A stretch of DNA of 64,000 bases, taken from the NCBI GenBank assembly GCA_002433025.1, contig DJGZ01000032.1:5129-69128 (forward strand). Reading direction: 5' to 3'. This document shows, in pieces, positions 17,330 to 25,512 of this stretch. The first letter of the stretch is position 1. Every line of letters begins with the position of its first letter. The notes under the pieces are model-generated. The model was not told the DNA's origin. It saw only the letters and a program-made list of their open reading frames with translations, and made no database searches. The translations under genes were made by a program, and so were the position numbers. This DNA comes from Bacteroidales bacterium UBA5833. Its GTDB lineage: Bacteria; Bacteroidota; Bacteroidia; Bacteroidales; Lentimicrobiaceae.

Positions 17330-18591
17330 CAGTAAGTAAGGTTGTTTTCTCCAGGTTTGACTTCAGTAGTGTTTTCATCCGCATCAGGGGCGTTTTTTGC
17401 CAGGGCTTGTTCTTCTTCCTCCAGGTTCCGATTGTGCTTATCAACATCGGCCAGGTATAAAATAATGCTGATGGTGACAATCGAATTGGCGTCCCCGAAA
17501 GGACCTGCGCCGGTAATACCTGTTAAAATCACAAACAAAAAGAAGTACTTGATGTAATTGAGATCATCGCTAAACCTCGTTTTCAGTATCCGGTACAGAA
17601 TAGAAAGCACTCCTGCAAGAAAGAGAATTCCGAATTTACTGAAGTCGCCTATAATGCCTATATCGGATTGATAAAACCCGAAAACATCCTTGTACATTTG
17701 TATGGTCATTCCATAGCCGGAATTTGCACTGTCAGCACCGTTGCCGGTTATATATGCCAGATTATTCGGAAAAAAGTCTGTAAGAAAGAAAGTCCCGGCC
17801 AATACCCTGATATTTTCTTCAAAGCCCTGACTCTGCTCTTTAGATAAACTGATGATACTTGTAAATATATCCTGAAACATAAGAACAACAGGAATTGCCG
17901 CAAATACTGCAAGGAGGATTACCATCAGTTTTGATTTCACTTTGCGGCTCAACAGGATGTTAAGCATTGTCAGAAGAAACATCGAAAATAAGAGCTGTCG
18001 GGTGCCCATGAGTATTATTACACTGAAGAACAGGAACAGCATCCCTAATCCCCTGAGCGATAGCTTGTCAAAACTTCTGTTCAGTACATAAAAATAAGCC
18101 AGAATCATATAGGATAATCCAACCTGGAAGATCCTGATGGTTCCTCTTTCCTCGATTACCCGCACCCTGAAGATAATTGTAGGATAGGCAATATATTGGA
18201 TCACATAAAATAGTACATAAATCAGGGCAAGATAGAGGATAATTTTTTCCAGATCTGCATCCGGAATTCTCAACATGTGTAATGCGTAATAAAACAGATA
18301 GAAATACATAAAGCGCTGTGCAACCAGCGTTGTCTGAAGATTCTGATTATGCGCAGAATACGCCATGAACATACTGGTTACCAGAGATAGAAGGATTAGC
18401 CCGACTTCCCATTTGTAGTGCAATCTGAAACCTTCACCCTTGTGATAAATCAGTTGAAGAATAATTACAAGCAGGGTAACTCCGATTCCGGCTATTTCAG
18501 CAACTTTGGTAATCTCTTTGCCTATAATTGCAAAATTGAAGAGTTCCAGCGATGTTAAAATAATAAAAAGCGCGATGACTCTTTTGACCAT
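17329..18591 (-). CDS. O-antigen polymerase-like (Wzy) integral membrane protein
   Basis: A 420-residue polytopic membrane protein with about ten to twelve predicted helices and a larger loop at about 250-320, the plan of Wzy polymerases and O-antigen ligases. Sequence similarity in this class is low and the call rests on topology and context: it sits between the flippase/methyltransferase genes and glycosyltransferases and is the only polymerase candidate of this locus. The last 40 residues form a charged cytoplasmic tail (RNLEEEEQALAKNAPDADEN). The start codon overlaps nothing upstream; a palindrome lies about 60 bp before it. Confidence 0.8.
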   Translation of the reverse strand: MVKRVIALFIILTSLELFNFAIIGKEITKVAEIAGIGVTLLVIILQLIYHKGEGFRLHYKWEVGLILLSLVTSMFMAYSAHNQNLQTTLVAQRFMYFYLFYYALHMLRIPDADLEKIILYLALIYVLFYVIQYIAYPTIIFRVRVIEERGTIRIFQVGLSYMILAYFYVLNRSFDKLSLRGLGMLFLFFSVIILMGTRQLLFSMFLLTMLNILLSRKVKSKLMVILLAVFAAIPVVLMFQDIFTSIISLSKEQSQGFEENIRVLAGTFFLTDFFPNNLAYITGNGADSANSGYGMTIQMYKDVFGFYQSDIGIIGDFSKFGILFLAGVLSILYRILKTRFSDDLNYIKYFFLFVILTGITGAGPFGDANSIVTISIILYLADVDKHNRNLEEEEQALAKNAPDADENTTEVKPGENNLTY

Positions 18592-18650
18592 TTCAGTTAC
18601 AGATTGGAACCCTCAATGTTAATTCAGGAATCAGCGAAAAAGCAACCCTA

Positions 18651-18664
18651 AAGTTACGTAACTT
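18651..18664. promoter_or_regulatory. 14-bp perfect palindrome upstream of the polymerase gene
   Basis: AAGTTACGTAACTT is a perfect palindrome about 60 bp before the polymerase start codon. It could be an operator for a dimeric regulator; no clear TAnnTTTG element lies next to it, so the role is open. Confidence 0.3.
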
Positions 18665-18739
18665 AACAATACACCGGGATGAATTGTTTCTTCATCTGTT
18701 GCACTATGAACCTCAACGAAACTTTTACGGCAGTTCGCA

Positions 18740-18760
18740 GCCGGTTTTAGTTTTACCGGC
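18740..18760 (-). terminator. Hairpin after the FkbM gene
   Basis: GCCGGT (18740-18745) and ACCGGC (18755-18760) form a 6-bp GC-rich stem with a 9-nt loop, 15 nt after the stop of the methyltransferase gene. There is no U-tract beyond it, so it may only stall or stabilise the transcript. Confidence 0.3.
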
Positions 18761-18774
18761 CTGGTTGTTTTATT

Positions 18775-19647
18775 TCATTTGCCTGACCTGACCGTGAGGA
18801 TATCCTGATTGATGCGTGCGACTACTGCGTCCCATTTAGCACCGGCAGGCAGGAAAATAAAATTGTGGATATACTGCGAAGTCTTGAAATCTTCCTCCTT
18901 TTGCAGGCTTGCGGCATCCACCTCCAGTTTCTTCAGCATCAGGTGCCCCAGGTCAAGATAGTAACAAACATACCCGAGTTTAATAATGAATTCTATGATC
19001 TCACTGATATTCCTTTGGTAATGCCGCTGTTCTATTTCAACCTGCAAGACAGGCTTTTGTTTTTTCAGTGTTTCAGAACCGCCTTCAATTACTTGAAATT
19101 CATGGCCTTCAACATCGATCTTGATAAAACCCGTTTTTGATATATTCTTTTTCTGTATAAAGTTATCGATAGTGTCGGTACGCACACCGATCACACGCGA
19201 TCTTGTTTCATCATTTTCCTTATAGGTTAAATTCAATGTTCCCCTTGACTTGAATTCTTTTCCGCTGATTGAAGGAATCTTAAATTGTTTCTCGCTGATT
19301 TCATTGGAAAATGCCATTTTATATATGTTTGATTTTCTGAACATATACCTGAGCCGGGTATAAAGTTCAGGGATAGGCTCGAAGGCATATACGGATCCGG
19401 CCGGAATGAACTTTTGCGCAAAGGATGTATAAATGCCGGTGTTTGCGCCTATATCGAAAAACAAAGCATCTTTCTCAAGAAAATACGGCATCAGAAGTAA
19501 CTCTCCTTCTTCTGCAGGAATGTGATTCCAGCTGAGATTCTCAAGAAACCTGTAATGACGTTTCCTGAAAACGGAAGGGAATAGTTTGATTGCTAGTGTT
19601 TTGACAAAATCTTTCAGATGATTCATAGTATTTGATTGATTGTTCAT
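18775..19647 (-). CDS. FkbM-family SAM-dependent methyltransferase
   Basis: A 290-residue methyltransferase. The SAM-binding motif is FFDIGANTGIYTSFAQ with FEPIPELYTRLR further on, and the family signature GFIKIDVEGHEFQVIEGG is complete. FkbM proteins O-methylate natural products and surface sugars. Here it is embedded between flippase and polymerase genes, so methylation of an exopolysaccharide residue, or of a lipid-linked precursor, is likely. Start at ATG 19647; a second ATG seven codons on (19626) is possible. The gene is 78 bp after the flippase stop. Confidence 0.88.
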   Translation of the reverse strand: MNNQSNTMNHLKDFVKTLAIKLFPSVFRKRHYRFLENLSWNHIPAEEGELLLMPYFLEKDALFFDIGANTGIYTSFAQKFIPAGSVYAFEPIPELYTRLRYMFRKSNIYKMAFSNEISEKQFKIPSISGKEFKSRGTLNLTYKENDETRSRVIGVRTDTIDNFIQKKNISKTGFIKIDVEGHEFQVIEGGSETLKKQKPVLQVEIEQRHYQRNISEIIEFIIKLGYVCYYLDLGHLMLKKLEVDAASLQKEEDFKTSQYIHNFIFLPAGAKWDAVVARINQDILTVRSGK

Positions 19648-19725
19648 TTATTAAAACCAAACTGCAACTTTCAGGCTATTCAGGCCGGCTTTCCCGGTAT
19701 TCTCTGTATATAGCCTGTTAACAGA

Positions 19726-21090
19726 TTATTTGCCCCATATCCCGTGATCCCTGCCGGTGATGATCTTTCTGTATTGTATCGGCGCAATAATTGCGCCCGG
19801 CAGGTATGTGACACATGACCCAAGGATTACACCGGCGGAACCCATGCCTAGGTACCTGGCAAAGAAAACCGAGACAGGTATGTTCAGAACGGCCACGATC
19901 ACACATACATAAAGCTGCAGGGTGATTTTGCCGGTACCATTAATGAAATAGATGAAAATAATATACCAGATGTAAATGCCGATGAAAAGTGCAGTGAATG
20001 CTGAAAGCAGGAATGGTATTTCTACCTTGTCACGTATCCAGACATGATAGAAATATGGTGCGAAAATAAGCATCGCGGCAAGAATCAGGAGAATAGCTAT
20101 CCAGCCTTTTACCAGATTCCCGGTTACCCTGCGAATCCAGATAAAATCCTTTTTAAAATATGCTTCGGTATAAGCTGACCAGTAAGTGTTTGTAATTATA
20201 GTGAATAGCATGAGCAGCAGCCCGAAATATTTGTAGGCAATATTATACGCAGTTACCGCTTCAGGCCCGACAACCCGTGTGATAATGAAATTGTTGGTCG
20301 ACATGATAATCACCACAGTTATCTGAATAATAAAAAATTTTGCTCCCAGCCCTGTAAGGTCCTTAAAATACTTGAAATCAACCAGCCTGATGGAAGGCCG
20401 GTAATCCCGGTAATCGCGCCTGAAGTAATATATTGTGGCTAATGCCAGTACGATAACTGGTGCAGATCCCAGAATAATTCCAAGCGCAAGGAGGGAAGTC
20501 TCGGAAGTCTGAATCAATACCAATACGGCCAGTAGTGAGATCAGGTTCGCAAGCGGATCGAAAACATTGCTTAGTGCCGGCCGTTGGTCGGCAATGATAA
20601 TAATGGCAATCAGTCTGAGTGTGAACCTTAGCAAGAAGAAGCCAAAGGTGATGATAACCAGCATATTAAGTTCATCGGCCAATGCAACAGGAGCCTTGAG
20701 GATTTCGTACCAGCTAAGTAACGGGTTGATCGCTATAAAAACCAGGAAGAATGATCCGAAAAGCATACTCAAAGAGGCATAAGCAGTACTCACGTAAATC
20801 CTGGCCATCTGATGTTCGCCTTTGGCCAAAGATTCCGCAAAACGGTTTCTCAATCCATTGCCAAGCCCGATGTCAAAGTAATTCACCCAGGCCAGGATTG
20901 AACTCATGGTGATCCATATCCCGTATTCAACCTCACCCAGATAGCCTATCAGCAGAGGCACAAAAACAAATCCGATGATGATACTGACCCCTTTGATAAA
21001 AAAGGATGCCAGAATGTTCTTTCTGGCTTTTACGCTTCGGGTATGACCGGAGTTGAACCTGTCTATATAGCGCAGGAGCAGTTTCTTCAT
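19726..21090 (-). CDS. Wzx-type polysaccharide flippase (MATE/MOP superfamily)
   Basis: A 454-residue integral membrane protein with about twelve to fourteen predicted helices. It would flip undecaprenyl-linked repeat units across the inner membrane. Typical features are the N-terminal KARKNILASFFIKGVSIIIG followed by PLLIGYLGEVEYGIW, as in polysaccharide_synt proteins. The ATG at 21090 was preferred to an upstream in-frame codon at 21135 since TTAGGG lies 6 nt before it. The next gene in the direction of transcription is the FkbM methyltransferase. It is the first gene of the exopolysaccharide block, and a -7 promoter element lies about 100 bp upstream. Confidence 0.92.
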   Translation of the reverse strand: MKKLLLRYIDRFNSGHTRSVKARKNILASFFIKGVSIIIGFVFVPLLIGYLGEVEYGIWITMSSILAWVNYFDIGLGNGLRNRFAESLAKGEHQMARIYVSTAYASLSMLFGSFFLVFIAINPLLSWYEILKAPVALADELNMLVIITFGFFLLRFTLRLIAIIIIADQRPALSNVFDPLANLISLLAVLVLIQTSETSLLALGIILGSAPVIVLALATIYYFRRDYRDYRPSIRLVDFKYFKDLTGLGAKFFIIQITVVIIMSTNNFIITRVVGPEAVTAYNIAYKYFGLLLMLFTIITNTYWSAYTEAYFKKDFIWIRRVTGNLVKGWIAILLILAAMLIFAPYFYHVWIRDKVEIPFLLSAFTALFIGIYIWYIIFIYFINGTGKITLQLYVCVIVAVLNIPVSVFFARYLGMGSAGVILGSCVTYLPGAIIAPIQYRKIITGRDHGIWGK

Positions 21091-21190
21091 ATTTTCCCTA
21101 ATGGTAAAATTGCAGTTAAGTATTGATTTTAACATTCAGGTTATCATGCCCGCCGGTGTCAATTGTTGAAAAAGTCAACTACCCGTTCCG

Positions 21191-21198
21191 CAAATATA
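21191..21198 (-). promoter_or_regulatory. Candidate -7 element upstream of the flippase gene
   Basis: On the minus strand TATATTTG fits TAnnTTTG exactly, in the gap between the dehydrogenase and flippase genes. No TTG is found at the right distance, so only half of the promoter consensus is met. Confidence 0.3.
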
Positions 21199-21247
21199 GC
21201 GTAAAGCTTTAAATGCTTCCGGAGTCTTCTTTCAATTTCAATACCGG

Positions 21248-22810
21248 TTAATCATCAAAGGCGTCAAACGTTATACCTTGTGCCAATGGCAATTCAGCGG
21301 AAAAATTGATGGTGTTTGTCTGCCTCCGCATATAGGCCTTCCAGGCATCCGAGCCGGATTCCCGGCCGCCTCCCGTATCTTTTTCTCCTCCGAATGCCCC
21401 GCCGATCTCTGCTCCGTTTGTGGCAATGTTCACATTCGCTATGCCGCAATCAGATCCCTCGTGTGAAAGGAAGCGCTCCGTTTCTAAAAGGTTTCTTGAA
21501 AATATTGCTGATGAAAGTCCTTGCGGCACAGCGTTGTGCAGTTCAATGGCCTCATCAAGTGTCTTGTATTTGATCAGGTACAAAATGGGTGCAAAGGTTT
21601 CCTCCTGAACGATACTGAAATCGTTTTCAACCTCTGCGATACATGGTATTACGTAGCATCCTGACGCATAGGCATCCCCGCTCAGCACCTGCCCGCCATA
21701 AACGATTTTCCCGCCTTCTTCAACAATCCTGGCCTGAGCATCAAGAAATGCTTTCACAGCGTCCTTGTCAACCAGGGGGCCGACAACAGTTGACGGGTCC
21801 AGCGGATGCCCGATCCTGAGTTGCTTATAGGCATCAATCAGTTTATCCCGGAATTTATCAAAGATACAGTCGTGTATCAATAAACGCCGGGTTGATGTGC
21901 ATCGCTGACCTGATGTAGCTACAGCCCCGAAAAGACTGGCCCTTAAGGCCATGTTAAGGTTTCCGTATTGTGAAACGATGATGGCGTTGTTCCCGCCCAA
22001 TTCAAGTATGCTACGTCCCAGCCTTTCTCCAACTATTTTACTGACATGCCGGCCCACCCTGGTGGAGCCTGTGACAGAAATCAGGGGGATTCGCTTGTCT
22101 GCGAGAAAATTATCGCCAATATGCTTCGAACTTCCCGCGATCAGGTTCAGCACACCTTCAGGAACTTCATTGTCAGCCAACACCTTTTCAATGATTTTGT
22201 GCACGGCGATTGCGCTCAACATCACTTTTGATGACGGTTTCCAAACCACCACATTGCCGCACACCATAGCTATCATGGCATTCCAGGCCCAGACAGCGAC
22301 CGGGAAATTAAAAGCGGAGATCACGCCAACCACTCCCAGCGGGTGATACTGATCGTACATGCGATGGCGTTCCCGTTCGGAATGCATGGTAAAACCATAG
22401 AGCTGCCGGGATAAACCTACCGCAAAATCCGCAATGTCAATCATCTCCTGAACTTCGCCCAGGCCTTCCTGATATACCTTTCCCATTTCGTAAGAAACAA
22501 GTGATCCGAGTGGCTCCTTGAATTCCCTCAGTCTGTTCCCGATCTGTCTTACAATTTCTCCTCTTCCGGGAGCCGGGACCATGCGCCATGTTTTAAAGGC
22601 AGCGGAGGCTGTTTGCATGATTGTATCATAATCTCCACTGGTTGCGAGGTTCACGGATGCGATCAGATTCCCGTCGGCAGGTGAATATGATTGGTTGATT
22701 TCCCCTTTCGTATCCAACCACACCGAGCCGGTAGTTGCACCTTTGTTATGTCCAGTAATGCCTAAGCGGGCAAGGAAATCAACGATTTTGTACGTATCAG
22801 GATAATTCAT
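21248..22810 (-). CDS. ALDH7-family semialdehyde dehydrogenase
   Basis: An NAD(P)-dependent aldehyde dehydrogenase of 520 residues resembling antiquitin (ALDH7A1) and bacterial L-alpha-aminoadipate-semialdehyde dehydrogenases. It has SAFNFPVAVWAWNAM, the glutamate motif LELGGNNAI, the catalytic cysteine in SGQRCTSTRR, and the family-specific C-terminal block GGAFGGEKDTGGGRESGSDA. In lysine catabolism such enzymes oxidise aminoadipate semialdehyde to aminoadipate. The ATG at 22810 starts the usual N-terminus (MNYPDTYKIVDFLARLGI); the frame is open further to 22888 without homology. It follows the tungstate-binding protein gene by 92 bp on the same strand and may share its transcript, an unusual pairing. 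Confidence 0.92.
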   Translation of the reverse strand: MNYPDTYKIVDFLARLGITGHNKGATTGSVWLDTKGEINQSYSPADGNLIASVNLATSGDYDTIMQTASAAFKTWRMVPAPGRGEIVRQIGNRLREFKEPLGSLVSYEMGKVYQEGLGEVQEMIDIADFAVGLSRQLYGFTMHSERERHRMYDQYHPLGVVGVISAFNFPVAVWAWNAMIAMVCGNVVVWKPSSKVMLSAIAVHKIIEKVLADNEVPEGVLNLIAGSSKHIGDNFLADKRIPLISVTGSTRVGRHVSKIVGERLGRSILELGGNNAIIVSQYGNLNMALRASLFGAVATSGQRCTSTRRLLIHDCIFDKFRDKLIDAYKQLRIGHPLDPSTVVGPLVDKDAVKAFLDAQARIVEEGGKIVYGGQVLSGDAYASGCYVIPCIAEVENDFSIVQEETFAPILYLIKYKTLDEAIELHNAVPQGLSSAIFSRNLLETERFLSHEGSDCGIANVNIATNGAEIGGAFGGEKDTGGGRESGSDAWKAYMRRQTNTINFSAELPLAQGITFDAFDD

Positions 22811-22902
22811 ATTGATGGTTTTATGCAAACAAACAACAATTAATGGAGATTGTTTTTCCGTTAGCATAAACCTTTCCGGGCAAAGCAACAGATTGTTGTA
22901 AA

Positions 22903-23877
22903 TCAGTGTAACAGGTGATTCTTCAAAAATCCGGGATTTTCAGATTTTTCAGATAGGGAAGGGATTACCCGGGTTTGTCCGAGGTTTTCAATAATCTGCA
23001 AACCATCTTTCAGTATAAAACTTACAAACGCTTCGGCAATCTCTTTGTTTTTACTGTTGTTGAGGATGGTAAGGCCATAAACCATGGCTTCACCATGTTG
23101 AGTAATTTTATCTCCGGGTTTATTTCCTGCTATTTCCACGGATACAGTCTGATAAAACTTCTGGAGGCCTGGCGCAGCGAGGTTAATGCTGTCAGAAAGA
23201 TCCAGATATTTAAGCTTATGCTGCATGGCAACTGATTTGTAAAGAAATATGTAATCTATTGAACCGGACTCGAGTAATGCCAATAAATCGACTTCTTTTG
23301 GCCTGATGTATTTTTTGTCTTTCCGTAGGAAATCTTCAGTAAGGCCAGGCTTCTTCACTATTTTTTCCGTCAGTTTCATGGTTAGGATTGCCCTGTAACC
23401 ACAAGGATCTGAATCAGGATCTGAGCGCCCGAACCTCACTTCGGGATTCATAAGCAATTGATACCAGTTAGTTGCTGATATAGAATCTGAGAGCCTGGAA
23501 CCTGAATGGTAAACAATTGACATTTCATTGCCGGCGAAAAGCAGGTTCCAACCGGTGTATTCAGGTATCAGTAATTTGTCTATAAGGGTATAATCTGCTG
23601 ATGCCAGGATGTCGCAAGGCTTGTTCAGGTCGGTGATTTTTCTTATTGATGCCAGGCTGCCTGCAGATTCACTGAGCACCCTGACTTCAGGATGAATCTT
23701 ACTGAATGAATCCGCCAGTGCTTTAAACGGAATAGCGAGACTGCCGGCATGAAATATGGTAAGGTTGCCCGACAGGCCTTCTGACTGCTTATCTGACCGA
23801 TTGTTCCTGCATGAACTCAGTATGATCGCAGAAAGTACAAGGCTGGCCGTAAGGCATACCATTCCCCGTTTATTCAT
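22903..23877 (-). CDS. WtpA-type tungstate/molybdate-binding lipoprotein
   Basis: Substrate-binding protein for uptake of tungstate or molybdate. The start was set at ATG 23877, which opens a lipoprotein signal (hydrophobic 7-20, lipobox ILSSC, Cys23) and overlaps the ModE-like gene by 8 bp, indicating coupled translation. Mature motifs: LTIFHAGSLAIPF, DILASADYTLID, and FGRSDPDSDPCGYRAIL, the last characteristic of WtpA rather than classical ModA. A lipid anchor suits a Gram-negative inner- or outer-leaflet location. No permease (WtpB/ModB) or ATPase (WtpC/ModC) gene follows, although such genes normally do; they may be elsewhere in the genome. Confidence 0.9.
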   Translation of the reverse strand: MNKRGMVCLTASLVLSAIILSSCRNNRSDKQSEGLSGNLTIFHAGSLAIPFKALADSFSKIHPEVRVLSESAGSLASIRKITDLNKPCDILASADYTLIDKLLIPEYTGWNLLFAGNEMSIVYHSGSRLSDSISATNWYQLLMNPEVRFGRSDPDSDPCGYRAILTMKLTEKIVKKPGLTEDFLRKDKKYIRPKEVDLLALLESGSIDYIFLYKSVAMQHKLKYLDLSDSINLAAPGLQKFYQTVSVEIAGNKPGDKITQHGEAMVYGLTILNNSKNKEIAEAFVSFILKDGLQIIENLGQTRVIPSLSEKSENPGFLKNHLLH

Positions 23878-24244
23878 CCGAAAGCAGTTGTTGTTTAAGT
23901 AATGCGAAATGATATTGCATGATTTCATCCATTTTTTCATGAAAGTCATCAAATGCCCTGATAAGTTTTTTCCCTTCAGGAGTCAGAATAGTGCTTCCGC
24001 CATCTGCTCCGCCCCTGGTTTTTTCGAGTAATGGAAAGCCCAGCTGTTTTTCTATGCTTTTGAGGTCATTCCAGGTTCTCCGGTAAGTAATCCCCAGGTT
24101 CTCACATGCCGACATCAGTGATCCGGATTCATCGATGGCTTTCAGAATTTTATACTTACCGTCGCCGAGAATGCCCTTGTCATTATCATCTGTAAACCAG
24201 ATTTTGTAATGCAGGCGTAATTCTTCATACTTTTTGGTTTTCAT
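23870..24244 (-). CDS. ModE N-terminal-type winged-helix regulator
   Basis: A 124-residue DNA-binding protein matching the LysR-like N-terminal domain of ModE: LGDGKYKILKAIDESGSLMS, then ACENLGITYRRTWNDLKSIE as the recognition helix region, and EKTRGGADGGSTILTPEGKK as the wing. The molybdate-binding Di-MOP domains of full ModE are absent, so oxyanion sensing, if any, must occur otherwise. It is the first gene of a unit with the WtpA-like gene and overlaps it by 8 bp. It is likely to regulate its own operon and possibly the aldehyde oxidoreductase gene some 4 kb away (inference). Confidence 0.9.
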   Translation of the reverse strand: MKTKKYEELRLHYKIWFTDDNDKGILGDGKYKILKAIDESGSLMSACENLGITYRRTWNDLKSIEKQLGFPLLEKTRGGADGGSTILTPEGKKLIRAFDDFHEKMDEIMQYHFALLKQQLLSDE

Positions 24245-24290
24245 TCCTGATGCGTTATGTTGATTTTTTCATATCGAATGGGTGTCAAAA

Positions 24291-24307
24291 GCCCCGTTTT
24301 CAGGGGC
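24291..24307 (-). terminator. Terminator after ppnP
   Basis: On the minus strand GCCCC, a 7-nt loop and GGGGC are followed by TTTT. It lies 7 bp beyond the ppnP stop codon and before the ModE-like gene, separating the two units. Confidence 0.6.
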
Positions 24308-24314
24308 CTCCTTG

Positions 24315-24596
24315 CTATCGGTACAAGCATCGGTAAGCAGTGTCACCTTTCATCCGCACTCCGAATTTCACATTTGCAGGTACAATGAAAGTCTCAAAAG
24401 GCAAAAAAGTCTTCCATCCGGTCTCCCCCGGAAGTTTAACATCCATTTCTCCCGAAATTACAGTCATGTATTCTACAGATGAAGTGCCGAATTCATATTC
24501 GCCGGCCGCCATTACGCCTACAGTAGCAGGACCTTCGGTGGTTTCAAAGGCAATCGATTTTACATTTCCGTCGAAGTACTCATTGGTTTTGAACAT
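24315..24596 (-). CDS. ppnP: Pyrimidine/purine nucleoside phosphorylase
   Basis: A 93-residue cupin-fold protein of the former DUF1255/YaiE family. Family features seen: KSIAFETTEGPATVGVMAAG, EYEFGTSSVEYMTVISGEM and FETFIVPANVKFGVR. E. coli PpnP splits many nucleosides with phosphate. The length is as expected. It is a single-gene unit with its own promoter and terminator, unrelated in obvious function to the tungsten genes around it. Confidence 0.93.
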   Translation of the reverse strand: MFKTNEYFDGNVKSIAFETTEGPATVGVMAAGEYEFGTSSVEYMTVISGEMDVKLPGETGWKTFLPFETFIVPANVKFGVRMKGDTAYRCLYR

Positions 24597-24622
24597 AGCT
24601 TTCAGATTATAGATTTCTTTGG

Positions 24623-24652
24623 CAAATCTACTTATTTTAACAGACTATCCAA
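24623..24652 (-). promoter_or_regulatory. Promoter of ppnP
   Basis: On the minus strand TTG at 24652-24650, 19 bases, then TAGATTTG at 24630-24623, a full match to TTG-N19-TAnnTTTG. Transcription would start near 24616, about 20 nt before the ppnP ATG. Confidence 0.65.
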
Positions 24653-24667
24653 TAGTTGGAATTACAT

Positions 24668-25420
24668 TTATAAATATCTCAGGTCACTGAATGTTCCTGA
24701 TTCCGGCTTGTCTGAAAAAATAATCGGGATAATCCCGGATGCTACAGTATCCGGTTGGCTGAGCCCTTGGTTTTTATAAAGATCTGCAAACTTCTTTTGC
24801 ATTGGGAATTGCTCAGCAGAAGTAGCCCTGATCTTCTGCTGCATTGAGGTTTCAACAATCCCCGGAGCCAGCGAAATAATCCTGACAGGGTACTCTTCGG
24901 CTGACTGCTCCATCGCAATGCTCTGTGTCAGCATATCCAGGCCGGCCTTGGAGGCACAGTAATTGCTCCATCCGGCATAAGGTTTGTGGGCAGCACCGGA
25001 ACTGATGTTCAGAATACTTTTGCTGACCTTTAATGGCCGGCTTAAGCGGATGAATTCATTGATCAGGATGGCTGGTGCCACCAGGTTCGTCTTCAGGTGT
25101 GCTTCAATTCCGGATACATCCAGTTTACCCGAAGGGCCGATGGGGTCAATAGTTCCGGCATTGTTAACCAGGGCGATTCCATTCAGTTTAACCTCTTTAA
25201 AAGACGTAAAGATATATTCCATCAGTTCCGGAATCTTCCCTGTTTGGGTCAGATCGAACGCATAATGCCTGAAAAAACTACTATTTGTTTTTGCAATCCG
25301 GCTTAAGGGGATGTTTTCTCTGCGAGATATTGTGATGACCCCTTCCCGTGCGTCGACAAGATGCCGTGCAATTGCCCCGCCGATTCCGGAGCTGGTTCCT
25401 GTAATGATGTATATATTCAT
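24668..25420 (-). CDS. Short-chain dehydrogenase/reductase
   Basis: A 250-residue classical SDR resembling sepiapterin reductase/benzil reductase-like enzymes. It has the coenzyme motif ITGTSSGIGGAIA, the segment ALVNNAGTIDPIGP (NNAG), the catalytic serine in ILNISSGAAH and the YCASK active site, with SLAPGIVETSMQ after it. NADP use is likely from the RREN stretch after beta-2. The gene is divergent from the PruA-type dehydrogenase across about 90 bp. The substrate is unknown; a carbonyl compound is all that can be said. Confidence 0.9.
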   Translation of the reverse strand: MNIYIITGTSSGIGGAIARHLVDAREGVITISRRENIPLSRIAKTNSSFFRHYAFDLTQTGKIPELMEYIFTSFKEVKLNGIALVNNAGTIDPIGPSGKLDVSGIEAHLKTNLVAPAILINEFIRLSRPLKVSKSILNISSGAAHKPYAGWSNYCASKAGLDMLTQSIAMEQSAEEYPVRIISLAPGIVETSMQQKIRATSAEQFPMQKKFADLYKNQGLSQPDTVASGIIPIIFSDKPESGTFSDLRYL

Positions 25421-25512
25421 ATCCGGAACAATTATACACGGCCGGTTATGAACATTTGCTGTTGGCCGCTGTTATTTCGTCGGTTAAAATTACACTTTTT
25501 AAGTTTTGCGAT

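Noticed and set aside
21278..22346. Several plus-strand frames of 60-130 codons opposite the ALDH7-type gene
   Set aside because: They are antisense to a well-conserved gene and have no recognisable domain; Pro/Ser/Arg-rich shadow composition.
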